DNA of 61,743 nt from DAOMOD01 sp964526035. Lineage in GTDB: Bacteria > Pseudomonadota > Gammaproteobacteria > Xanthomonadales > BPKI01. A program made the position numbers and the translations under genes. The DNA is taken from the NCBI GenBank assembly GCA_964526035.1, contig CAZGKE010000001.1, forward strand, positions 1 through 61,743, read 5' to 3'. Positions 35,151 through 42,294 of this stretch are shown one piece after another (the stretch's first letter is position 1; every line of letters begins with the position of its first letter). The notes beneath the pieces are model-generated. The model had not been told where the DNA came from, made no database searches, and saw only the letters and a program-made list of their open reading frames with translations.

Positions 35151-36166
35151 TCGTCGGCCTCGAAGGAGTACACCTGAATACCCAGGAACGCAGCCTGTTG
35201 CGGCAGCCTGAGGTCAGCGGAGTCATCTTGTTCCGGCGCAACTACGCCGGGCGCGACCAGCTGCGTTCGCTGGTCGATGAACTCCGCGGGTCTCGCAGCG
35301 AGCCGCTGCTGATCTGCGTCGATCAGGAGGGCGGACCCGTGCAGCGTCTGCTCGAGGATGGGATTTTCCGGCTGCCCTCGCTGCAGCGAGTTGGCGATCT
35401 CTGGGACAGCGACGCGACCGCCGCCCGCGAGCGTGCGCGACAGCACGCCTGGCTGATGGCCAGCGAGGTGCTGGCGCTGGGCCTCGATCTCAGCTTCGCA
35501 CCCGTCGTCGACCTCGCGCGCGGCAACCGCGCCATAGGCACCCGTGCGCTTCACGCCGATCCGCGGGTGGTCGGCGCACTGGGCGAAGCGTACGTGCAGG
35601 GCATGCACGAAGCGGGCATGGCCGCGACGCTCAAGCATTTCCCCGGTCATGGATCGGTGTTCGAGGATACCCATTTCGATGTGGCGCGCGACGTGCGGCC
35701 GCTGTCCACGCTGCGCGAAACCGATCTGCTGCCCTTCGCCTGCGGCATGGCGGCGGGTGCCGAGGCGGTGATGATGGCGCACGTTGAATATCCGCAGATC
35801 GATCCGCTGGCGGCGGGGTACTCGCGGCGCTGGATCATGGACATACTGCGCCAGGAAATGGGGTTCGCCGGCGTGGTGGTCAGTGACGACATCGGCATGG
35901 CGGCCGCTCACGGGGTAGGCGGCGTCGCAGCGCGTGTTGCCGCGCATCTTGATGCCGGCTGCGATCTGCTGCTGGCGTGCGCGCCGGCGCTGGTAGGCGA
36001 GGCGCTGGCCGCCTGCGTGGGCCGCTCCCCCTGCCCGCCGCAGAAGCTTGCTCTATTGCAGGGGCGGAGCGACCGAGCCTGGGAAGATCTCCTTGTCGAC
36101 GAGCGTCATGGGCTCTGCCGCGATAAGCTGGCGCCCCTTTGTCAGAACGAAGATCCCCTCACATGA
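35144..36166 (+). CDS. nagZ: Beta-N-acetylhexosaminidase NagZ
   Basis: A cytoplasmic family 3 glycosidase that removes GlcNAc from anhydromuropeptides during cell wall recycling. 340 residues from the GTG at 35144, which overlaps the CYTH stop. Seen: GVILFRRNYAG, VDQEGGPVQRL, the catalytic loop KHFPGHGSVFEDTHFD with the His-Asp dyad, and VVVSDDIGMAAA bearing the nucleophile Asp. The 3' end overlaps hpt by 4 bases (ATGA). Confidence 0.95.
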   Translation: MLIVGLEGVHLNTQERSLLRQPEVSGVILFRRNYAGRDQLRSLVDELRGSRSEPLLICVDQEGGPVQRLLEDGIFRLPSLQRVGDLWDSDATAARERARQHAWLMASEVLALGLDLSFAPVVDLARGNRAIGTRALHADPRVVGALGEAYVQGMHEAGMAATLKHFPGHGSVFEDTHFDVARDVRPLSTLRETDLLPFACGMAAGAEAVMMAHVEYPQIDPLAAGYSRRWIMDILRQEMGFAGVVVSDDIGMAAAHGVGGVAARVAAHLDAGCDLLLACAPALVGEALAACVGRSPCPPQKLALLQGRSDRAWEDLLVDERHGLCRDKLAPLCQNEDPLT

Positions 36167-36705
36167 GTCGTCCGACGCTTGCCCAGGCGCTGAAGGATGC
36201 CGATCTGGTCCATGACCGCGCAGCGCTGGACGAAGCCATCGCTCGCATCGGGCGCGAAATCACCCGCGACTTCGCAGGCCAGCAGCCCGTTTTCATGACC
36301 GTTCTCAATGGCGGCGTGGTGTTCGCGGGCCTGCTCGCTCTGGAGATCGGCGTCGACCTGGAATTCGATGCCGTCCATGTCACGCGCTACCGCGGAACCA
36401 GCGGCGGCGAGCTGGTTTGGCTGAAACAGCCGCGCGCCGAACTGCGTGGTCGTCAGATTTTGTTGATCGACGACATCCTCGACGAAGGTCATACCCTGGC
36501 TGCACTGAAGCGCCACTGCGAGAACGCCGGCGCCAGCCGCGTGGCGATCGCCGTCCTCAGCCGCAAGATCCACGACCGCAATGTACCCGGAGTGCGCGCC
36601 GACTACGTGGGCGTCGAAGTGCCGGATCGCTACGTGTTCGGATTCGGCATGGACTTCCATGAGCAGGGTCGGAACCTGCCCGCCATCTACGCATTGAAGG
36701 AGTGA
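36163..36705 (+). CDS. hpt: Hypoxanthine-guanine phosphoribosyltransferase
   Basis: Salvages hypoxanthine or guanine with PRPP to give IMP or GMP. 180 residues from the ATG at 36163. The PRPP loop is ILLIDDILDEGHTLAAL, and the flexible active-site loop contains YRGTSGGELVW. It is coupled to nagZ by ATGA and is followed 2 bases later by an MTI phosphorylase whose product is hypoxanthine, so the substrate is made next door. Confidence 0.9.
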   Translation: MSRPTLAQALKDADLVHDRAALDEAIARIGREITRDFAGQQPVFMTVLNGGVVFAGLLALEIGVDLEFDAVHVTRYRGTSGGELVWLKQPRAELRGRQILLIDDILDEGHTLAALKRHCENAGASRVAIAVLSRKIHDRNVPGVRADYVGVEVPDRYVFGFGMDFHEQGRNLPAIYALKE

Positions 36706-36707
36706 AC

Positions 36708-37457
36708 ATGGATCTGGCGGTCATTGGTGGCACCGGGCTCTACGACTTCCAGGGACTGAAGAATGCCGAGCGCGTGCTCGTCGAAACTCCTTTCGGGCCG
36801 GCTTCAGGTCAGGTGGTGGTGGGCACGCTTGCCGGTCGCCGCATCGGCTTTCTGGCGCGGCACGGGGTGAATCACACGGTGGCCCCGCATCGCATCAACT
36901 ATCGGGCCAATATCTGGGCGCTGCATCATCTCGGTGCCCGCCGCGTGCTCGGCATCAATGCGGTCGGCGGCATCGGCGACGCCTATGCTCCACAGGTGCT
37001 GGCGGTTCCCCATCAGATCATCGACTACACCTGGGGACGCATTTCGACGTTTGCCGATGAAGAAAACGACGAAGTCCGTCACATCGACTTCAGCGATCCC
37101 TACGATTCTGCGCTGCGTCGGCACCTTCTCGATGCCGCCAAAGTGGCACACGCCGAAGCGGTCGACCATGGTGTTTACGCCGCCACCCAGGGGCCACGCC
37201 TGGAGACTGCCGCAGAGATCGAACGACTGCGCCGCGACGGTGCCGATCTCGTGGGCATGACCGGCATGCCCGAGGCGGTGCTCGCCCGCGAACTGGATCT
37301 CGACTATGCCTGCCTTGCCCTGGTGGCCAACTGGGCCGCCGGCTGCGGTGGCCAGGCGGCCATCAGCATGCCCGAGATCTACGCCAACTTGCGCGCCTGC
37401 ACCGAGCGGGTGCCGGCCGTGGTGGAAGCGTTGCTGGCGGGACTGCCGGCCGATTGA
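36708..37457 (+). CDS. S-methyl-5'-thioinosine phosphorylase
   Basis: Splits methylthioinosine with phosphate into hypoxanthine and methylthioribose-1-phosphate. 249 residues from the ATG at 36708. Family motifs: IGGTGLYDF, RHGVNHTVAPHRINYRANIW, and GPRLETAAEIERLRRDGADL. At the base-binding loop it reads ALVANWAAG where human MTAP has TDYDCW: the two Asp residues are replaced by Asn and Ala, the pattern expected for 6-oxopurines as in purine nucleoside phosphorylase. Pseudomonas has the same enzyme next to nagZ. MTAP function is the alternative. Confidence 0.88.
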   Translation: MDLAVIGGTGLYDFQGLKNAERVLVETPFGPASGQVVVGTLAGRRIGFLARHGVNHTVAPHRINYRANIWALHHLGARRVLGINAVGGIGDAYAPQVLAVPHQIIDYTWGRISTFADEENDEVRHIDFSDPYDSALRRHLLDAAKVAHAEAVDHGVYAATQGPRLETAAEIERLRRDGADLVGMTGMPEAVLARELDLDYACLALVANWAAGCGGQAAISMPEIYANLRACTERVPAVVEALLAGLPAD

Positions 37458-37485
37458 GCCCGCATACAGAGTTGACGTCCCCCGT

Positions 37486-37494
37486 TGCTATACT
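37486..37494 (+). promoter_or_regulatory. Extended -10 promoter for the cold shock gene
   Basis: TGCTATACT: TG-N followed by TATACT. A TTGACG at 37472-37477 looks like a -35 box but is only 11 bases away, too close. Transcription from here would give a leader of about 60 bases. Confidence 0.5.
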
Positions 37495-37558
37495 CGCGCT
37501 GCCGGCCGCAGCATTCTGTTCCGGCTGGCGATCGTTCCGGCAACTCAGGGGTTGTTCC

Positions 37559-37765
37559 ATGGCTACCGGTACCGTCAAGTGGTTCAACGACGCCAAGGGC
37601 TTCGGATTCATCGCGCCCGAAGGCGGTGGCGACGACATCTTCGTGCATTTTTCAGCCATCAATACCAATGGCTTTCGCACACTCAAGGAAGGAGAGAAGG
37701 TGAGCTTCGAAGTGGTCGAGGGTCCGAAAGGATCGCAGGCCGCAGGTGTGCACGTGGTGGCCTGA
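37559..37765 (+). CDS. cspA: Cold shock protein, CspA family
   Basis: A small single-stranded nucleic acid-binding protein. 68 residues forming one OB fold. RNP1 is KGFGFI and RNP2 is DIFVHF; it starts with the usual GTVKWFNDAKGFGFI. The upstream open frame is not conserved. It ends 15 bases before a very strong terminator. Other paralogues are common, so this may not be the cold-induced one. Confidence 0.96.
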   Translation: MATGTVKWFNDAKGFGFIAPEGGGDDIFVHFSAINTNGFRTLKEGEKVSFEVVEGPKGSQAAGVHVVA

Positions 37766-37780
37766 CTGGCAGCCATCCAC

Positions 37781-37818
37781 ACACGAAAAAGCCCCGCTCC
37801 GGCGGGGCTTTTTCGTGT
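37781..37818. terminator. Strong intrinsic terminator after the cold shock gene
   Basis: A perfect 17-bp stem (ACACGAAAAAGCCCCGC, 37781-37797, with 37802-37818) around the loop TCCG. It has A-run and T-run on either side of a GC core, so it works in both directions. Confidence 0.93.
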
Positions 37819-37853
37819 ACGGTTCGCAACTTGAAACAGTCTCCGCTAGGGCA

Positions 37854-38162
37854 ATGATCGTATACCTCCCCCTGCTGATCATGGTGTTTGGACCTGCCAT
37901 TCTCATCCTGTGGATGGCGTGGCGGCAGCTGCGCCTGACCGCGCAGCGCTCCGGCGCCTCGATGTTCGATCTGCGGCCCTCCTGGAGTCGCGCGGTGATC
38001 GGACGGGCATTGAAGTGGACGCTGCTTGCGCTGGTGGCGATCATCGTGCTGACCATACTTCTTCAAACGCCCCTGGTGGGACGGGCAGTGGTCGTCCTTC
38101 CCTGGATTTTCGCCATCGGGGCGGGCACCGGGTTGATGCGCTGGCAGGAATCGATGAAGTGA
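37854..38162 (+). CDS. Small hypothetical inner membrane protein
   Basis: 102 residues from the ATG at 37854; the frame is open upstream only through the terminator. Three hydrophobic segments: about 3-22 (LPLLIMVFGPAILILW), 53-70 and 78-94. The loop between the first two is basic (RLTAQRSG), so it probably faces the cytoplasm. No family recognised. The stop overlaps the acetyltransferase start by 4 bases (GTGA), so the two are probably one unit. Confidence 0.6.
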   Translation: MIVYLPLLIMVFGPAILILWMAWRQLRLTAQRSGASMFDLRPSWSRAVIGRALKWTLLALVAIIVLTILLQTPLVGRAVVVLPWIFAIGAGTGLMRWQESMK

Positions 38163-38725
38163 TTCCGGTCCTCGAGGCACCCCCGGTGCGGCTGCGCCCA
38201 TGGGAGGAACGCGATGTTGGCGACCTCGTGATGCTGGCCAACAGTCGCGCCGTGTGGCGCAACCTGCGCGACCGCTTCCCGCATCCCTACAGCGAAGACG
38301 ATGCGCGCGACTGGGTGGTCTGTTGCAGCAACCTGATGAGCGGCGAATGGAGATGGGCCATCGAGCGCGACGGTAGCTTGTGCGGCGGCATCGGCCTGCG
38401 CACCGGCGAAGACGTTGCGCGCTTTTCGGCCGAGCTTGGCTACTGGCTGGGCGAGGCATACTGGGGGCAGGGCAATGCCACGGCGGCGGTGCGCGCGGTG
38501 ATCGACTGGGCGTTTGCGTCCACTGAAATCAGGCGCATCGGCGCGCAAGTGATGCACTGGAACCCCGCCTCCGCTCGGGTCCTGGAAAAAGCAGGTTTTC
38601 GCGCCGAGGGGCGCACGCGCCTCTCATCCTTCAAGGACGGCTATTTCGTGGACGATCTTCTTTTCGGCTGTCTGCGCGGCGACGCTGATGGAGTGGCGAT
38701 GCCTTCGCTGGTGGCGGAGTCTTAG
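38159..38725 (+). CDS. GNAT acetyltransferase, RimJ/RimL type
   Basis: 188 residues from the GTG at 38159. It opens with the RimJ/L pattern PPVRLRPWEERDVGDL, has the acetyl-CoA segment ELGYWLGEAYWGQGNATAAV, and closes with NPASARVLEKAGFRAEG. Such enzymes acetylate protein N-termini or small amines; the target cannot be told here. Coupled to the small membrane protein upstream. The 83 bases after it, before the convergent MFS gene, hold only weak dyads. Confidence 0.85.
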   Translation: MIPVLEAPPVRLRPWEERDVGDLVMLANSRAVWRNLRDRFPHPYSEDDARDWVVCCSNLMSGEWRWAIERDGSLCGGIGLRTGEDVARFSAELGYWLGEAYWGQGNATAAVRAVIDWAFASTEIRRIGAQVMHWNPASARVLEKAGFRAEGRTRLSSFKDGYFVDDLLFGCLRGDADGVAMPSLVAES

Positions 38726-38808
38726 GGAACCTCTGAACAGGTCCCTTGGGGCGGCACGGTTGCCCCGCTCAGGGCCGCATGCGTCCCGCAGCCGATGATG
38801 CGCATCCA

Positions 38809-40026
38809 TCAACGCTGCCGCTCGGCCTGGCGCGTTTGCGCGGCACGCAGCAACGGCCAGGCGATCGCCGGCACCAGCAGCGCATAGACGGCAAGTACCC
38901 CCGCGATCCATGGCAGCGAAACATTTGCCTCCAGAGCCTTGCCGAGCAGCCACGGCGAAACAGCAGTCGCAAGCACCATCATCGCCGCATAGACTCCGCG
39001 CACCAGGCCCAGCTGAGAGGGCCCGAACAGCGCCAGCCACAGCGAACCGCCGATCACGCCCTGACTGCCTGCACCGAGGCCAAGCCCGATGAAGCCGAGC
39101 AAAAGACCGGTCGCGCCGGGCAGCCACGCCATGACCGGAAGGGCCGCCGCAAGCGGCAGCAGATAGATGCCGAGGATGCGCAACACGCCCACGCGGTCGA
39201 CCAGCTGTCCGCACAGAAAGTTGGAAGCGGCCTGCGCCGCAGCGAACGCGAGAAAGGCGCCGGGCAGGGCGACCAGCGGCCATTCGAGACGTTGGGACAA
39301 CGTTCCGAGATGCAGAAAAATGGCGGTGATCACGAAGGCAGGTACCAGTACCACCGATAGCGCTGCCAGGAATGCCGGCGTGCGCAGGAGGCGACGTCGC
39401 CCCAGCCGAACGAACGACGGGTCGGGATCGATGTCGTGATCCGCAGCCGGTGCCGGAAAGGGGGCAGCGACGTGGCGCAGTCCAAGCATGGCCAACACAA
39501 GGATTGCGGCGACCAGCAGCCACACGTGGCGCCACGGCAACCAGCCCAGCGCCAGCACGACCAGGAACGGAAAAAGCGCTTCGCCAAGGATGAATCCGAA
39601 CGCCACCGTGGACACGCCGCGGCCTGCGCGCAGCCCCCCGTAGCGCACCGCGGCAACGATGGCGAAGTGACCGGCGAGACCCTGTCCCCCAAGCCGCAGC
39701 ATGAACAGCGCAAGCAGCAGCATCGACGAACCGGTCGACATGGCCACCAGTACTGCGCCAAGTCCGAGAATCGACAGGGCCAGGGCGATGGCGCTGCGCA
39801 GAGGCAGCCGATCGGCGCTTGCACCGAGCCAGAACATCAGCACGCCGCTGGCAAGGGTCGCCAGCGCGTAGAGGCCGCCAAGACCGGCGGCGTCAAGGCC
39901 CAGTGCAGCCTGAAACTGGCGCCCGAACAGACCGATGAAAAAGGTCTGCCCGGCCGCGGACGTCAGCGCAACACCGAAGCCGACCACGGCAGCACGCCGT
40001 GCGAGTCGGCTATCGGGTAGACCCAT
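38809..40026 (-). CDS. Major facilitator superfamily transporter
   Basis: 405 residues with about 12 hydrophobic helices and a hydrophilic central loop (AAPFPAPAADHDIDPDPSF). The loop after helix 2 (WLGASADRLPLR) is the MFS motif A region in degenerate form. Substrate unknown; relatives include sugar, nitrate/oxalate and drug carriers. It lies 172 bases downstream of the sugar-dehydrogenase-like gene on the same strand, so joint expression is possible but not shown. Confidence 0.8.
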   Translation of the reverse strand: MGLPDSRLARRAAVVGFGVALTSAAGQTFFIGLFGRQFQAALGLDAAGLGGLYALATLASGVLMFWLGASADRLPLRSAIALALSILGLGAVLVAMSTGSSMLLLALFMLRLGGQGLAGHFAIVAAVRYGGLRAGRGVSTVAFGFILGEALFPFLVVLALGWLPWRHVWLLVAAILVLAMLGLRHVAAPFPAPAADHDIDPDPSFVRLGRRRLLRTPAFLAALSVVLVPAFVITAIFLHLGTLSQRLEWPLVALPGAFLAFAAAQAASNFLCGQLVDRVGVLRILGIYLLPLAAALPVMAWLPGATGLLLGFIGLGLGAGSQGVIGGSLWLALFGPSQLGLVRGVYAAMMVLATAVSPWLLGKALEANVSLPWIAGVLAVYALLVPAIAWPLLRAAQTRQAERQR

Positions 40027-40198
40027 GTGAAGTGACAGTCCTGATGCGAGTCGACGCGCAGCAATCAGCGGCGGCGGGGGATGCAGATGCTACGCGCATG
40101 CACCGGACAACGCACGATGCCCGCGGCGGCGTTGTGTTCTGCGATATCGGACATCCCCCGGGGCAGCGAATGTCAATGCTGACCGGCGCCATGCAGAA

Positions 40199-42130
40199 TC
40201 AGGGCGCCACGCATTCGCGCCCCTGCATGGTGGTGAGCCTCACCAGGTCAAGTTCACCGCTGCCATATCCCGGCTGGACGCTTTCCCAGCTGATACGGGC
40301 GCTGTTGGCGCCGAGCGCGGTGAACAGCAGGGTGCCCCATGGGCGGCGTTCTACCAGGTCCGGTTCAAAAGCCGGGGGGAACTGCGGACCGTCGGCGCTG
40401 ATCATTTCCACCAGGGCACCATCGCCGTCGATCGGTCCCTGACCAATCATCCAGCGCTGTTCGCCCTCCAGATAGGCGTACCAGACAGCCAGCAGCTCGC
40501 GTTCGTCGCCTTCACCGAACACCTGTACCTGCAGCCCATGGCCGTCTTCGGCCGGCTGATACCACGTGCCGCTATGGCAGGAACGGATGCCCTGGGTCGG
40601 CCCCTGATCGCCGGCAGCCGGCTCCACCAGGCGGAGGAGCGGCATGCTGCCGTCGTTGAATCCGGGATAGTCCGAACTCCAGATGACGCTGCCCTGCTGT
40701 CCACCCGGGAAATGGAAACTGGCGTCGCCCCAGTGCTCGCGGATGACTGTGGCGGGATCGAAGTCGGGAGAAAAGCCGCCGCCACGGGTGATGGTCAGGG
40801 GCACTTCGATGCGGTCGCCCGCGGCCTGCCCCACACCGATCAGCCATACCGGTTGGCCGTCGAGGTAGGTATACCAGGTCGCCAACACGGCCGGTTCGCC
40901 GTCGACCAGGATGGCTTCGACCAACCATCCATGGCCATCCTGGGCGGGGTCGTAATAGGTTCCGGAAATCGCCGGATCGATGAAGCCAGTGACCGGCTCT
41001 CCGTCAGACAGTCCGAAAATGCCACCGAGGAGGCTGATCAGATAGAGGTTTCCCGCCTCATCTTCACCGAAGCTGGAAATGAACTGGCCCTTGGGACCCA
41101 GTTGGCTCGTGACAAAACTGGTGGCGCCGAATCCCGCGCCGGTCCGGCGCGTGGCAAACATCTCGGCGGTGCAGAAGTCGCCAAAGAAATAGACTCCCTG
41201 CATGGCCGGGTAGTGTGGACCACGGTACACGTAGCCGCCGGTCACGGAACAACCGAGCGAACGGCCGTACTCCGCGACCGGGAGTACAGTGCCGGCAGGA
41301 TTGCAGCTGGGTGTGTAGCACTGGCTGCCTTCCAGAAGTCGCCACCCGTAATTTTCCCCGCCGTTCGAGTTCGCCGGCTGCACGTTCACTTCCTCGACGG
41401 TTTCCTGACCGACATCGGCGATCCACAGATCGCCGGTGGCGCGATCGAAGCTTGGCCGCCAGGGGTTGCGCAGGCCGTAGGCCCAGATTTCCGGGCGGGC
41501 ATTCGCTGTATTGACGAAGGGATTGTCGGGCGGGATGGTGGCCGTTGCACCTGACACATCGAGCCTCAGAATCTTGCCGAGCAACGTATCAAGGCGCTGG
41601 CCATGATTGTCGGGGTCGCCGCCGGAACCGCCGTCACCGGTGGCGATGTACAGATAGCCGTCGGGACCGAAGCCGATCCAGCCACCATTGTGGTTGCTGA
41701 AGGGCTGGCTGATGAGCAGCATGACCTCCTTGCTTTCCGGGTCGGCGCGATCGGGGTCGTCGGCGCTCACCCGGAAGCGCGACACCTCGGTCTGCCCGAG
41801 CAGGTTGGTGAAGTTCACGTAGAAACGGCCGCTCTGCGCAAAGTCTGGTGCGAAGGCCAATCCCAGCAGGCCCTGCTCGGAGCCGATACCGCGGATATCG
41901 AGCTGCAGAAAGGGCTCGGGATTGAGCACTCCGTTGCGGCCAATGCGGATTCGCCCGACCTTTTCGACGATGAATACCCGTCCCGAACCATCGCCTGCGT
42001 GCGTCAGAAACAAAGGCTGCGCCAGCCCCTGGTAAGCCTCCGTCAGGCGCAGATCAAGCGCCTGGGCGGACAGCAGCGCTGGCGACGCAAGCAGCAGCAA
42101 CAGACACATCAAGGCGATCGAGCGACGCAT
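40199..42130 (-). CDS. Secreted PQQ-dependent sugar dehydrogenase-like propeller with two C-terminal repeats
   Basis: 643 residues from the ATG at 42128-42130, chosen because GGAGG lies 6 bases upstream; an earlier TTG is possible. A signal peptide (1-23) is followed by a beta-propeller of the soluble glucose/aldose dehydrogenase type: GLAQPLFLTHAGDGSGRVFI, GLLGLAFAPDF, FSNHNGGWIGFGPDGYLYIA, AYGLRNPWRPSFD. Two imperfect copies of a 115-residue module follow (about 388-501 and 518-632), each opening GTYY/GTWY-x-P and carrying WYTYLDGQPVWLIG or WYAYLEGEQRWMIG. Many relatives of the propeller are not proven dehydrogenases; PQQ use is inference. Confidence 0.82.
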   Translation of the reverse strand: MRRSIALMCLLLLLASPALLSAQALDLRLTEAYQGLAQPLFLTHAGDGSGRVFIVEKVGRIRIGRNGVLNPEPFLQLDIRGIGSEQGLLGLAFAPDFAQSGRFYVNFTNLLGQTEVSRFRVSADDPDRADPESKEVMLLISQPFSNHNGGWIGFGPDGYLYIATGDGGSGGDPDNHGQRLDTLLGKILRLDVSGATATIPPDNPFVNTANARPEIWAYGLRNPWRPSFDRATGDLWIADVGQETVEEVNVQPANSNGGENYGWRLLEGSQCYTPSCNPAGTVLPVAEYGRSLGCSVTGGYVYRGPHYPAMQGVYFFGDFCTAEMFATRRTGAGFGATSFVTSQLGPKGQFISSFGEDEAGNLYLISLLGGIFGLSDGEPVTGFIDPAISGTYYDPAQDGHGWLVEAILVDGEPAVLATWYTYLDGQPVWLIGVGQAAGDRIEVPLTITRGGGFSPDFDPATVIREHWGDASFHFPGGQQGSVIWSSDYPGFNDGSMPLLRLVEPAAGDQGPTQGIRSCHSGTWYQPAEDGHGLQVQVFGEGDERELLAVWYAYLEGEQRWMIGQGPIDGDGALVEMISADGPQFPPAFEPDLVERRPWGTLLFTALGANSARISWESVQPGYGSGELDLVRLTTMQGRECVAP

Positions 42131-42294
42131 TGGCAACCTCCTGTCGAATCCACGAACGTGGGCGGACCACGCAGAAGCTCCAAGATACCCAAGCCGGATG
42201 CGCTGTCAATCGGCATGGCACACGCACGCAACGTGACTTCGCCGGCGCCTGCAACCACGGTCGCACGGCGCAGGCTCGCACGTGGATCGCGCGT

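Noticed and set aside
37472..37477. TTGACG as the -35 box for the cold shock gene
   Set aside because: Only 11 bases separate it from TATACT; about 17 are needed. The TG extension is a better explanation.
38726..38808. A terminator between the RimJ-like and MFS genes
   Set aside because: The AGGGAACCT/AGGTCCCT dyad has a bulge and no T-run; too weak to call.
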